Shown: positions 47,226 to 57,715 of the stretch, piece by piece | Position numbering within the stretch: the stretch's first letter is position 1 | Layout: every line of letters begins with the position of its first letter | NCBI GenBank assembly: GCA_023653785.1 | Contig: JAMKCH010022247.1 | Coordinates: forward strand, 1 to 64,000 | Direction of reading: 5' to 3' | DNA length: 64,000 bases | Origin: Ophioderma brevispina | Taxonomy: Eukaryota; Echinodermata; Ophiuroidea; Amphilepidida; Ophiodermatidae | The notes under the pieces: generated by a model | Database searches by the model: none | Told to the model about the DNA's origin: nothing | The model's input: only the letters and a program-made list of their open reading frames with translations | Program-made: the position numbers and the translations under genes

Positions 47226-48078
47226 GTCACCTCATGAGAGCGAATCTCAACAGCTACCACCAACCCGAGGAGCTATAGAAGATGCAATTCCACGTGCTCT
47301 CTACCAGTATCGTGGTACCAAGATGACACACCCCACCCACAGCTCCCACCTGCTATAGACTTCGGGTGGCGATCTGAAGATGGTGCGCTGGTGTTGGTGC
47401 TAATTCCCACAAAACAGCTCCCTGTCCCTTAACTATATATAGCTTAGTTAAAAAAGGATGCAAGAACACAAAATGCAGCTCTCGGCGTTCTTGCAGATCA
47501 CACGATAAACATCGTATCATACATAGTAATATATTCCAAAGCATAATAGCTTTGTGCTTACTCTACCAGAACAAAGTACACTGTATACCAGAACTCATTC
47601 GTATTGTTATCCATGAACAAAACTTTGCACAAGAATTAGTATTATATAATAGTCCAACAGATTTTCCCTGAGCTCTAAACCATAGCCAAATGACTACTTC
47701 TGTTATAGTAACTCTGATCATCATGAAGCCCTGTTTGCATTATATCATGAATATAAATCTCAAGTGAGATTTTAAAGTAGTATTAGATACTTATAGTTGT
47801 GGGTTTGCTACTTAGAACTCAACCCCCCTTTCAATTTGGAGTTTTTCATGTTTTTAGTTTGTTATGGCGATTTTAGAGGAATGCATGAATACCGTTTGTG
47901 ACCCTTTGATGCAAAAATATCCATAAAACCCCTTTGTTTTTCGGAGATATTCGATATTATGTTTCATTCTCTAAGGGGGACTGATAACGTTAGTCTCTCA
48001 TGCAGTACCGTTTTAGATACCCGAAATCGCTTTTAAAAGAAATATAATTTTTTTTATATTTATTATTTATATTTAAAG
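47226..48078. other. CILP intron, no recognisable feature
   Basis: Lies between the RTE remnant and the carboxypeptidase-like exon. Nothing supported. Confidence 0.5.
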
Positions 48079-48390
48079 ACTGCTCTCAAGAATGTGAGGA
48101 AGGTACACTTAACGCAGACTGTGATGCCTGTGAATGTAATGAAAGCTTTCTACACGGAAGAGTTACAGATACAACAAATCGACCGCTATCAGAAGCAAGG
48201 ATTGCATATGCTGCTACACCATACAACATACTGGCCGTCACTAATTCGACTGGTTTCTTCAATATTCAAGGCGTCTGCCCTCAGGAACGCCCCATGGTTG
48301 TATCAAAGTACCTGTATGTTATGTTTGTGGCTAACACTACCAGAGAAAGTTCAACTTCATCTATCCTGACCGCGGAAATGGTACCACTTG
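48079..48390 (+). CDS. CILP: CILP-like gene: Cys-rich lead and carboxypeptidase-regulatory-like module
   Basis: The exon follows the acceptor ATATTTAAAG and ends at the donor GTAACT. It is open throughout: CSQECEEGTLNADCDACECN, then LHGRVTDTTNRPLSEARIAY, then LAVTNSTGFFNIQGVC. The Cys-rich lead followed by G-R-V-x-D ... P-L-x-x-A and a G-x-F-x-I/V-x-G-V-C strand is the CILP version of the carboxypeptidase regulatory-like fold. Both ends are phase 1, so it fits between the TSP1 exon (30824) and the Ig exon. No indels are seen in 312 bp. It probably acts as a structural beta-sandwich in the secreted protein. Confidence 0.87.
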
Positions 48391-48983
48391 GTAACTGATT
48401 TTTTTTATCATTAAAAGTAAATTAAACAAATACGTCAGCACACATCCCGGGCATACATCCTTAGAAAACGCCAATTCTAACCATTATTCTGTTTGTACAT
48501 TACCCCACGCGGAATACTATTAGATTTATATTTCAATATATTTTGATTTAAATTTTAATCTAAACGTTTTAGATTTGTCCCTGATAGCAATCAAATTAGA
48601 TTAGTTTTTAATCTAAGAAATTTAGAGAGTACAACGCCGAAGATAGGACATTCGTCTATGGAGCCCAGATTATGGCCCGGGCGGACAACATCTCCTTTTC
48701 CACCGGTTTAATCGATAAAATGTTTTATCATATATTATTTGGAATTTAATATAAACAAGCGTATGCTAAGAAATGGTATTCTCCTTCGCCTTTTTTTGAA
48801 TGATAAACTTTGGGAAGTGGAACTAAATTTCAGAGATATGTATGTAAACTTTACGAGATGTAGAGTTTGTTCTCTTTTTGAGCGGGCGGGAAAACATACA
48901 TTAAAATTCTATTACCGATAGACCTTATACAAAGAAGACAATTATTTCTATATTGGAATTGCTATTCCATCATTTTGTATCAG

Positions 48984-49096
48984 AATTTACCCATGATATT
49001 GAGCAACCTCGAAAAATTCCGATCGTCTGTTGGTGAAATGTTGCTTTTTGTTGCCACAATGTCAAGAGAAGCTCTCCATTGTAAAAGGTTTGAATG
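48984..49096 (+). CDS. CILP: CILP-like gene: first half of Ig domain, frame damaged
   Basis: The proposed exon lies between the acceptor TTTTGTATCAG and the donor GTAAGT. The 3' end reads KRFEW and ends in phase 2, exactly what the next Ig exon (55047) needs. Upstream, fragments of an Ig strand A-B-C region appear in different frames: EFTHDIEQPRK in the entry frame, VGEMLLF in a second, and CCHNVKRSSP in a third. Double Cys before strand C is also found in the CILP Ig domain. The exon is 113 nt, one base away from a length that would join both neighbours in frame. I read this as a real Ig exon carrying several single-base indels. Sequence error and gene decay are both possible. Confidence 0.55.
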
Positions 49097-49259
49097 GTAA
49101 GTATACTTCTACCCAATATTCACACTACCGTAATAGTGCTGTGCTTAATACGACTACCACTATTATACACCGCAACCATTACCATATTATCATTAAAGCA
49201 ACATAACCAACTAATACCAGAATTTGGCCACACCCTATTATCAGTACAGTCACTATTAT

Positions 49260-49559
49260 CAGTGCGGGCGCCCAGGGGGGGGGGGGGCAAAATGGGGGGG
49301 CAATTGCCCACCCCCCAAATTTTTTTCTTGCCCCCCCCCCAGTTTGGCGCCCCCCCCCCCCTGTCGAAAGAAAAATTAGGATTTTCGGGCCAAAATCATT
49401 GATTGGGGCCAAAAATCAGCGCATTTTGGGCAAATTAGTTGAAAAATTCCAAATTTTTCATATTTTGGCCCCCCCATTAATTTCACCTTTGCCCCCCCAA
49501 AGTTTCACTTTGCCCCCCCCGTTTGCCCCCCCAGAAAAGAGAGTCTGGTGCCGCCACTG
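49260..49559. mobile_element. hAT-like MITE inside CILP intron
   Basis: A 300-bp unit starts CAGTGCGGGCGCCCAGG and ends CTGGTGCCGCCACTG, imperfect inverted ends. The interior is dominated by runs of C or G. The flanking 8-mers (ACTATTAT and CTTTATTT) do not match well, so the target duplication is unclear. Confidence 0.55.
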
Positions 49560-50164
49560 CTTTATTTCTTAGAGCTGGTAATTAATTGTTAAACGTCCCC
49601 TCCTGTTGATTTGAAATAGTTTCACTAATTTTAGAAAGCGTGTGCAAGTTAACCGTAAATAGTACCATCCAAGCGTAAATAGTACCTCCAAGCCGTAAAT
49701 AGTATGTGGCTTGTGATATGTGGCGGCAAGCGCGTACGCAGAAGATGTACTCTTTACGACGTAAATAGTACTTGAGGCAGTGGCGGATTTAGGGAAAGGG
49801 GCCCTGTCAGCAGTTTAAGAGATACTGGCCATTTGAACAATAGGTGCGGCGCCCTCAAGATTTTTCAAATCGATATTCCGGGGGGGGGTAGGACATGCCA
49901 ACCACCAGCAATAGCAAAGTCAAAACCGGCATCAACTTCCTGGTGCTAGCCTGTTTCAAAGACTTTAGGGTAGGAGGGCGCCTTACGCATATCGAACGGT
50001 TAAACACAAGACTTTGACTAAAGACTATCCTGGTCACGATATTTAAATCTAAATAACCGTTATTGGAAATTACAACACTATTTGGCAGCGGGGTTAATCC
50101 ACGAACCCCGACGGATTTTGAAGTCAATAATTTTTTCTAAATTTAGCAGATGTTACCTAAGATC

Positions 50165-50380
50165 TTTTGAACAAAGGTTAGAGAGATTTTTTAATGTCAC
50201 TGGGACCGAGACTTCCATAGTAATCATGTAGCAGTTCCCCAAAATTACCGTTTGGAAAATCCCCAGAATGCCCAAATCGAGCAGATCGTGTCCTAAACCC
50301 CCCCCCCTGTCATATTTTTCATGGTGAAAGGCTTTTATATACAAACGCCCTAACCCGAAATGATTAGACCAAATCACTTT
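50165..50380 (-). repeat. Dispersed repeat, partner of 63560-63720
   Basis: Both copies share AAATTACCGTTTGGAAA, ATGCCCAAATC and AGCAGATCGTGTCC. Minus-strand frames read GHDLLDLGI in both, but lack a longer open frame. Confidence 0.55.
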
Positions 50381-50509
50381 CCTTATGGGTAACGAACGAT
50401 TTTATAATTTAACTTCGCGGCGACGTTAAATTCACCAAACGACGACTAAATGGCGTTTAACAGAAGGAACAGGCGGGGCAAGGCGCCGTATGAATGTTTT
50501 CCCACGCTA

Positions 50510-50790
50510 TGCACAATGCTTGATCGGTCTATAACCCATGTTGATTTAATATCAGTGAGTACTCGTCAAAAATATTCATGTAATATACCCATTTGTTGAT
50601 AAAGTTATGGAAACTTAAAAGTTGGCCTACAAATTACCTGGATGTCTTTATCTCATTATCTTTTTTGGTGTATGGTACTTTATGTGTAAATATACTCTGT
50701 GTCTTCCAATGGCCTACACTATCATTTGAGAGCAATTGAAGAAATTTCATATTTTGTAAAATTGTGCCATGCCGCTTTAAGGTGGGCCCC
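50510..50790 (+). repeat. Dispersed repeat, partner of 18515-18850
   Basis: Nested in the hAT-like element at 49778-50907. It matches the 18.5-kb copy from TTGATCGGTCTATAACCC to GCCATGCCGCTTTAA. Confidence 0.7.
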
Positions 50791-50999
50791 CAAGAGCCAC
50801 GCAATATCGCACTTTAGTACGACTAAGGTGTGTCCGAGGGGGGCCCTGAGAGTATATTTTAGGGGGGCCCTGTCAGCACAGCTTGCTGAGTCTTAAATCC
50901 GCCACTGACTGAGGTCTGTCTGACCGCGCTGTTGTCCAAGGCGACCTTTTTAAAAGAATAAATTTATAATGAAGGTATATAAAACAGAACTGCCTTGAT

Positions 51000-51137
51000 T
51001 AATCATCATCATCATCATTATCATCATCAATCGTCATCGTCATCGCGTCATCATCAGCATCATCACGTCATCGTCGTCATCGTCACATCATCATCGTCTC
51101 ATCATCATCATCATCGTCAATCATCATCATCATCACA
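51000..51137 (+). repeat. (ATC)n-rich microsatellite
   Basis: Imperfect ATC/GTC trinucleotide array in the CILP intron. Confidence 0.95.
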
Positions 51138-51610
51138 TGTCAGCATCATCTGTCTGTCTGTTTGACAAAGCTGTTACTAGTTTTGCTTTTATAGCCCACA
51201 AAAATGTCAGCGGCATTTCACCCTTGTGCCAGTTTTGTAACTGCTTGGTCAATGACATGTTTAATAGATAAGAGTAGAGAATTGAAGTAATCCTGTGTTC
51301 ACTTTCTGGTTCATTTTGATGGGCAAGATTTAAGATAGTGAAAAATTATAAGTTTCTTTTGTGTTCAGTTTAGAAAGATGATCAAATACAGGAGAAGTCT
51401 TATTTTTAACCTTGACCTATCATTTCACAAATCACTCATCAGTACACTAACAAGAAAAACACTTTGGTTACCTCTTTAAGCAATCCAAGCATTTTCATTT
51501 TTGACCCCTGTATTATGAATGTTTCCCCTCCTGGAATCCACCCACACTTTCTCGCTAAACTTGTTCAATAACCTTTATAGAAGACAAATTGCCCTAAATG
51601 ACCCAAGTAT

Positions 51611-52056
51611 ATAAGGATAAAAGGGTATAGTTTGTATAGATTCGGACCTTTAGTTACACGGCTACAGCCCTGATAAGGTTCAATGTCATCCTGGGACAAA
51701 AAATATCCAATGCTCCGAATTTGTTGAAACTGGTGTCAAATTATTGCTCTGGTCATACTGAGGCAGAAAATGCATTTTAATTTTTTGAGTGACAGCTCTG
51801 CAGCTCTGTATACAATTTGAGGTCAAGTTTTGGTGACCTCTATTGACTATGTAGACCACCCTTTTGTGGCCACTAATTACTAAGCCAAATGCCAAACATG
51901 GTAAAATAAGGCAAGATGAACAATTTGACACCAGTTTCAACGAAATCGGAGCACTGGGTCAGGTTTACACCCTTGATGACCTTGAACCTTAATAGGGCTG
52001 TACCTGTTTAACTAATGGTCAGAACCTAGACAAACTGTACCTTTTTTTATCCTTAT
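51611..52056. mobile_element. Foldback element with ~140-bp arms
   Basis: The arms are 51611-51750 and 51915-52056 in inverse orientation. Paired blocks include ATAAGGATAAAA, AGGTTCAATGTCATCC / GGTTCAAGGTCATC, GCTCCGAATTTGTTGAAACT and GGTGTCAAATT. It lies in the intron between the two Ig exons. Confidence 0.75.
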
Positions 52057-52092
52057 AATGAGACAAATACATTGGTGCACATTGAACACATT

Positions 52093-52260
52093 TTGACTTG
52101 ATTTCAAATTTACTCCTGTACTATTTTACCCCTTATTTTACGAACTTCCCACATTTCCCCGAGGTTGGACCCAAAAACTCTTCAAACTATAGAAAAACAT
52201 CTTCAAACCTTCTTCCCCAATCATCTGGAATATGATTCTCATTTATAATTATATCCCTAC
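52093..52260 (+). repeat. Dispersed repeat, partner of 42165-42345
   Basis: Adjoins the foldback element ending at 52056. Landmarks are given under the partner copy. Confidence 0.55.
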
Positions 52261-53139
52261 TATAATTTCAACCGTTCGCTGGGGAAATAATTCAACCGCC
52301 TTGTCCAAGAGCTTCCAAGGCTCCTCCTGTCACAGCCACAATTACGACCATAACCACTACCATTATTGAAATCGGTAAAATTGGAATCATTGATTTCGTT
52401 AAGCCTGTCTATTGCTTTTTCAACGCCCTTCACAGAAATGAGAGATAGTCTAGACAGCAGTAGAATCTAGTATAGGCACTATGCCAAATGGCGTAAATTA
52501 CGGAGTTGTTAGCAGGAAGTCCATTTGAAGTCCTGGCTTATTATCTAAGTGTCTCTTAAAGGGGCATTTCGTGATGAACTGCCTCGTCCCCTCCATACCT
52601 ATAAAAAAGATGAGATTTAGCTATTGTACCTGACACCGTTGGCCTAAGTATATTAGGCCTATACGTGCGGATTCGATATACTCTGGAAGAAATTCGTAAA
52701 TTTATGTTTTCTAAACGGACAGAAAGTACAAACACAGTGCCTGTTGTGGAACCATGATGGAAATTTGCTCATAACATTAGGGTTAACCATAAAATTAACT
52801 GCAATTTGGGGAACAACCTTTTCTTGAGAATATCTAATGAACCATAAACATTTGCTGGGATCACGAAACGCCCTTAAGTTTTCAGTTTATCAACAGCGGT
52901 ACCTTAACAACAGCGGCACCTGTTAGCGAACAAACACTGCTATTCTGTTGTATCGTCTGCCCAGTTGTCAAAATTGTCCACATTATAATTTGGATTTATT
53001 GACGCAAAAGTGAGAAGGACCTCCGTGCTCCCCCTGATCCACTCCGAGAGTGGTATTATGTTGTTTGCAGGATCTCACTGATTGAATTTAATCCGTTGGG
53101 ATGGATCCGATTTCCCGCCATTTTTCAAAATAGCTGCCA

Positions 53140-53440
53140 TTTGAAGGACCCGGGCCCAATCTCAGCTCCTGGGCCTCGTCATGATTCATAAGGTGTCCTA
53201 ACTTTTAGTTTAAGAAACAAGGAGTTAATTGGAAACCTTGTTGAAAATATTAGCTTTGTTGGAATCCTTGATCCCGAAAGCATGGGCATAGGCCCCAGCA
53301 AAAAGATAATATTGCCAAAAAGTGACAGCTAAATAACATAACTAACAAAGCTAATATTTTCAACAATGCTTCCAATGAACTCCTAGTTTTTTAAAACATA
53401 GGTCACCGGAATCTAGTCTTTGTCAAGGACTCGGTTTTAA
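53140..53440. repeat. Partial copy of the large foldback family
   Basis: AGCTAAATAACATAACTAAC, TTTTCAACAATGCTTCCAAT and GAAAGCATGGGCATAGGC match material at 36689-36770 and in the 35540-36065 array. Ends are unclear. Confidence 0.45.
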
Positions 53441-54486
53441 GTGGGACGGGGGGGGGGGGGGGACTCAGAGAGGTTCGTTGGTCCCTTTAGCTGATAGTGT
53501 CCGTTAGTTTATCTTTCCATAGAGTAATACAATTACAAGGTCTGTAACACAGACTAACCGGAATCATTTCCAGGGGCTGAGATATGGGCTTGGGTAACTT
53601 AAAATTACAGCAATTTCAAAGAATGGCTGGAAACCGCGGAGTCCATCCTAACGGATTCAGTGCTAAATATCAATCCGTTGGGTCTTCCGAACAAAAGTTG
53701 ATACCATACGCGAGGGATCGGAGAGGGGGACCCGTTCTCGCTTATTAGAGTTAGGAAGACTGCATCGTAAAACCAGACCAATTCACATTGAACGTCCAGG
53801 GGTTATCCAAAGCCTGCATATGCGCAAATATTTGAGACGTTTAGATGCCATACGTGATGGGAGTACTTGATTCCCGAACAAAAAAAAATTAAGTACAAGT
53901 ACACGCCTTACGCATGCCAGATAAACCTGCCTAGTATAGTACATGGACAGAATCGACAACTGAACAGACTCGATGTAACACACGGCCTTCTGATATAAGC
54001 GTTTTTGACAAGCATCGGCTATTTTTATTTATTTTAATGCTAATAAATTAATACTCTTGCTATGTACCGTTACCCTGCGAGGCTTAAGGTGAATACATAG
54101 TGTCATGCCGCTTGCCGCTCAGCAAACCGCTTGATTTACACCGCCTGCAGGATCGAGCTCGCGACGCTGTCGTTTTGAACTACGTCATGAGCGACACCGC
54201 TCCAGAGTTGACTTCAAGTCAACTCAATGCGATTTGCCGCTTTGGGCAATGCGGCAGCCCGAACGGCAGGGAGATCGATTTATTGGGTTGACGCTTTGCC
54301 GCTTGGGACACAGCGAGCGATTCTGACATGATTGCTTAGTGTCGTAAGTTTCATCATCAGAGCGGCAAAGCGGTAAGCGGGATGATACTATACCTTTAGT
54401 AATGATTGCGATGGTTTGATTGTTGAAAACTTTCTATGATCTCCTCATTAAAGGGTGGTTAACCAGCTGGATAAGATAGACCATAG
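53441..54486. other. CILP intron, no recognisable feature
   Basis: It contains CTTGCCGCTCAGCAAACCGC near 54110 and GCGGCAAAGCGGTAAGCGGG near 54360, possible inverted ends of a small worn element. No gene. Confidence 0.4.
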
Positions 54487-54597
54487 ATGGATGGATGGAT
54501 GGATGGATGGATGGATGGATGGATGGATGGATGGAGGGATGGATGGATGGATGGATGGATGGATGGATGGATGGATGGATGGATGGTTGAGTGGATG
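54487..54597 (+). repeat. (TGGA)n microsatellite
   Basis: About 27 near-perfect tetranucleotide units, with one GGAG variant. Open frames on both strands (Met-Asp-Gly-Trp or Ile-His-Pro-Ser repeats) are spurious. Confidence 0.97.
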
Positions 54598-55046
54598 GAT
54601 GATCGTGAAAGCAATGCATTCGCGATGCTTTGACGTCGGTGATTCTATATTTCCCCAGATAATAACTTACGCTAACCCACGCCCCCTTGTGGAGATGAAA
54701 ACTGCTCTCGTCCCCTGTTTGTCTATGGCGTTTTGTACGTGAGATTTGTGAATTTCACCTTGTATTGTGAGAAATCTAGCCGTAACCCGCTCCTACTTTT
54801 GACATAAATCTCATTTGATTTATGCATTTCTAAGCAGGGGTTATGGCCATTTTTGTTAAAATACTTGAGAGAGAGAGAGAGTGGTTTAGCCTGCAGTCGG
54901 AGATGGGAACCGAATTTTGTGCATCTGTCAGTCAAGTACTTGGCGTCACCATGTGTGTTTGTTATTTAGGGAAATCATGAAGTTTATGCGTCAGTTGTGC
55001 ACATGGTAGCTATATAGATATATAAAATGTTTAATTCCAATTTTAG

Positions 55047-55198
55047 GTTTCATGACGGTGACTTAATACAGTCGGCAGACAATGATACTTTAGTCATCGA
55101 AGGCTTGACCTTGTTAGACTCCGGGTCTTACAGATGTCGCATTACAACAGATGCTGGCTCAGTGTTTTCATCTGCTGCTTCGCTCTCGGTATATGAAG
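55047..55198 (+). CDS. CILP: CILP-like gene: second half of Ig domain
   Basis: The exon starts after the acceptor TTCCAATTTTAG and ends before the donor GTAAAC. It encodes FHDGDLI, then the classic Ig strand E-F-G sequence LTLLDSGSYRCRITTDAGS, with the D-x-G-x-Y-x-C signature and the second Ig cysteine. One base at the start completes a Trp codon begun by the exon ending at 49096, giving W-F-H-D-G, the usual Trp after the first Ig cysteine. It ends in phase 1 and joins in frame to 57716. The frame is intact. The order Ig followed by Cys-rich CILP core is that of vertebrate CILP. Confidence 0.87.
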
Positions 55199-56100
55199 GT
55201 AAACAGTATTTTGTGTCGCCTGTTACAGATTTTAAAAAAAAAAAAAAGTCAAACAAGATCGGAAGAAAATGAATTCCAGGAAAAAAGAAAAAAAGAAAGA
55301 ATATAAAATTACAAGTTTAAAAAGGGGGAACAAAGGTAAATAGAAAAAACGCTAGGGGTCTAAATGCCATTTTTCGACAGCGTGTATCAATAAAAACGCA
55401 AGGATTTTAAAGCAATTTTTAAGGACAATAATGGAATTATGTATCTAATTTGATTTAGGGACTTGATTATCCATTATCTCAACGAAAACGAATTCCAGGA
55501 AAAAAGAAAAAGAAGAATAAAATTAAAAGTTAAAAAGGAAAAAAATGTAAATTAAAACGCCTTTGGGCTGGGTAGGCATTTTCTACACAGCCGGATATCA
55601 ATAAACACGCAGGATTTTAAAAAAAGCCATTTTTTTCAGACCATAATGGAACTATTGTGTCCATTGTTGATAGGGACTTGATTGTCCATGATCTCATTTT
55701 TGACCAGATTTTTGTTTTAGTGTAATTTGGTTGACCAGATTTTTCTTTTAGTGTAATTTGGATTTTGGGTTCAAAATCTATGGCAAGTTTTGTGAAGTCC
55801 CTCAGAATCGGCTTGTTCCGATTCAATGATCTTAACTCAACGGTCAGTTATGCACAATGTAGGTATGCAATAAATCCACAATTTAAACAAGACATCAAAA
55901 AAACATTTTTCAGCCTTGAAGAGTCTGCACGAAATGCTTTGATGCTCTCTAGCAACTTGCCCTGCTGATTGCAACTCTTGATGATGCAACTTTTGCTCCT
56001 GTGAAGCATTTTGAGATAGGAAGGGGGGGGGTAAATTAACAGGAGTCTAATTTGCAAACGTTTCATACGGAATTAAAAGGTGTATAGACATGTTCATTTG

Positions 56101-56563
56101 GTTCTAAGGATTAAAACAAGTATAGTTTGCTATATCTAGGACAATTACTTTTAATATAGTAGGCTTAAAATGGTTCAAGGTCATCCTGGGGTAAAAATTC
56201 CTAATGCACCGATTTCTCTCAAAATCAGCTCAAAATCTTCATGCTTATAGATAGTAACGTAAAATAACTTTTATGTGATTTGTTTGACCTTGGGGATATA
56301 ATTAAGGAGGAAATAGTGTTAGGGTCCACAAGGTCTATGGAGAATCATTACTTAGGCCTCTGTTAGATATCTTTGAGCTCATTAGCATGAAGTGAATGTG
56401 TATATCCGCTGTAGCATTTCCATACCAACCAATTTTGTGAAAACAAACGGATCAGATAAACGTTTACCCCCATGATGACTTTGAACAGGTTTTGGCTTGT
56501 CGTGTAAACACAACAGGTTGTAGGTACTTATCAGTAACTATACCTGTTTTAATTCTTAGAATC
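56101..56563. mobile_element. Foldback element related to 51611-52056
   Basis: The left arm GTTCTAAGGATTAAAACAAG with TCAAGGTCATCCTGGGG pairs with the right arm CCCCCATGATGACTTTGA and CCTGTTTTAATTCTTAGAA. The TCAAGGTCATC block links it to the 51.6-kb element. It is in the last CILP intron. Confidence 0.65.
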
Positions 56564-57715
56564 AGAAGAACATGTCTATGCACCATTTTAACCCCACAGT
56601 GTAACTTGATAGGGTATCTTCAATAAATACATCTAACACAAGTAACACGATTTTATCATACATAATATTCTGAATATAAAATACTGGAAATTGTGTGAAA
56701 ATATTTTCTATTAACTGACAGGAATAAAAAAAATCCTACTATAACAATTAAGTGAAAGAGTATAAATTTCAGTTGGGCCACTTTTACCTGGTTATGTTTA
56801 ATCTTTTAAGTATCGAAAAGGTATTGAAAAGGCCTTGGATTTAATGCATAACTTTCAAATAAGCGGGAACAGATTAACATTTGAATGTTTTAATTCAGGT
56901 TAAAAAAGCTGCATTACATCTCAGATTAAAGTTAAATCAATACACATTGAGCATTGCTTCGAGATGGCTGGTCCTCATCCTGGTAACCATCAACAGCAAT
57001 TATAGCTCACAATTCACCATGTGTTCTCAGCAATAGTCGCTTACCAAACAAGAATACAATAAATAAAATTGTGACATATACCAGAGACATAGAGTGAGCA
57101 TGAATAGAAAAAGAAGCAACAATGAAAGGCAAAGAACACCACAAACATGGGCAAACACCAATAACATAAGAATGGAACTCTTAAGGGAATCCAAACACAA
57201 GAAGACATGCATTACACTTGACTCCATTAGTCTTGTTTACTCAGCAGACTTGAATTTTCAATCGTTAAACCAGGTTATTCATTTTTTTTTGGCTCAGAAA
57301 ACGTGCTAAAATTATTTACATTGATGGGTACCATTACCATATTAAACGTCTAAATTCCCTTACTAATGAATAGAATCTAACCCTGGAATGAGCTAAAACC
57401 AAATCAATCGCACGTCACGCTCAATGTCATTTTTTCAACCAAAACAAAACGGTTTGTCAATATTAGACGTAACATTTCCAAAAACCTCGACCAACCAACT
57501 AAACACTTCGATGAAAACCCAAGTTATATGACGTTGGAAATCTTACCTTTTGGTAGAAAATAATTGACATAGTCTCGTATTATTTTTTTTTAAATATTAT
57601 AATCTGTATCATTTTCATTATTAAAACACAAAATGCTTCTCCAGTTAAAATGGTACAGATGGAGACTTTCATGGACGAACGTTTGACTATGTTTTCATTA
57701 AAATATTATTTTCAG
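56564..57715. other. Last CILP intron, distal part
   Basis: AT-rich, ending in the T-rich acceptor tract at 57690-57715. Nothing else supported. Confidence 0.5.

Larger units (their letters stand above)
49778..50907. mobile_element. hAT-like element with probable target duplication, carrying nested repeats
   Basis: The ends are CAGTGGCGGATTTAGGG and CTTAAATCCGCCACTG. Flanks read ACTTGAGG on the left and ACTGAGG on the right, an 8-bp target duplication with one base lost. The GGGGCCCTGTCAGCA motif recurs inside both ends. The interior holds two other dispersed repeats (50165-50380 and 50510-50790) and no transposase. It sits in the intron between the two Ig exons. Confidence 0.7.

Noticed and set aside
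54434..54742. Repeat proteins (HPSI or MDGW repeats) on both strands
   Set aside because: They arise from the (TGGA)n microsatellite.
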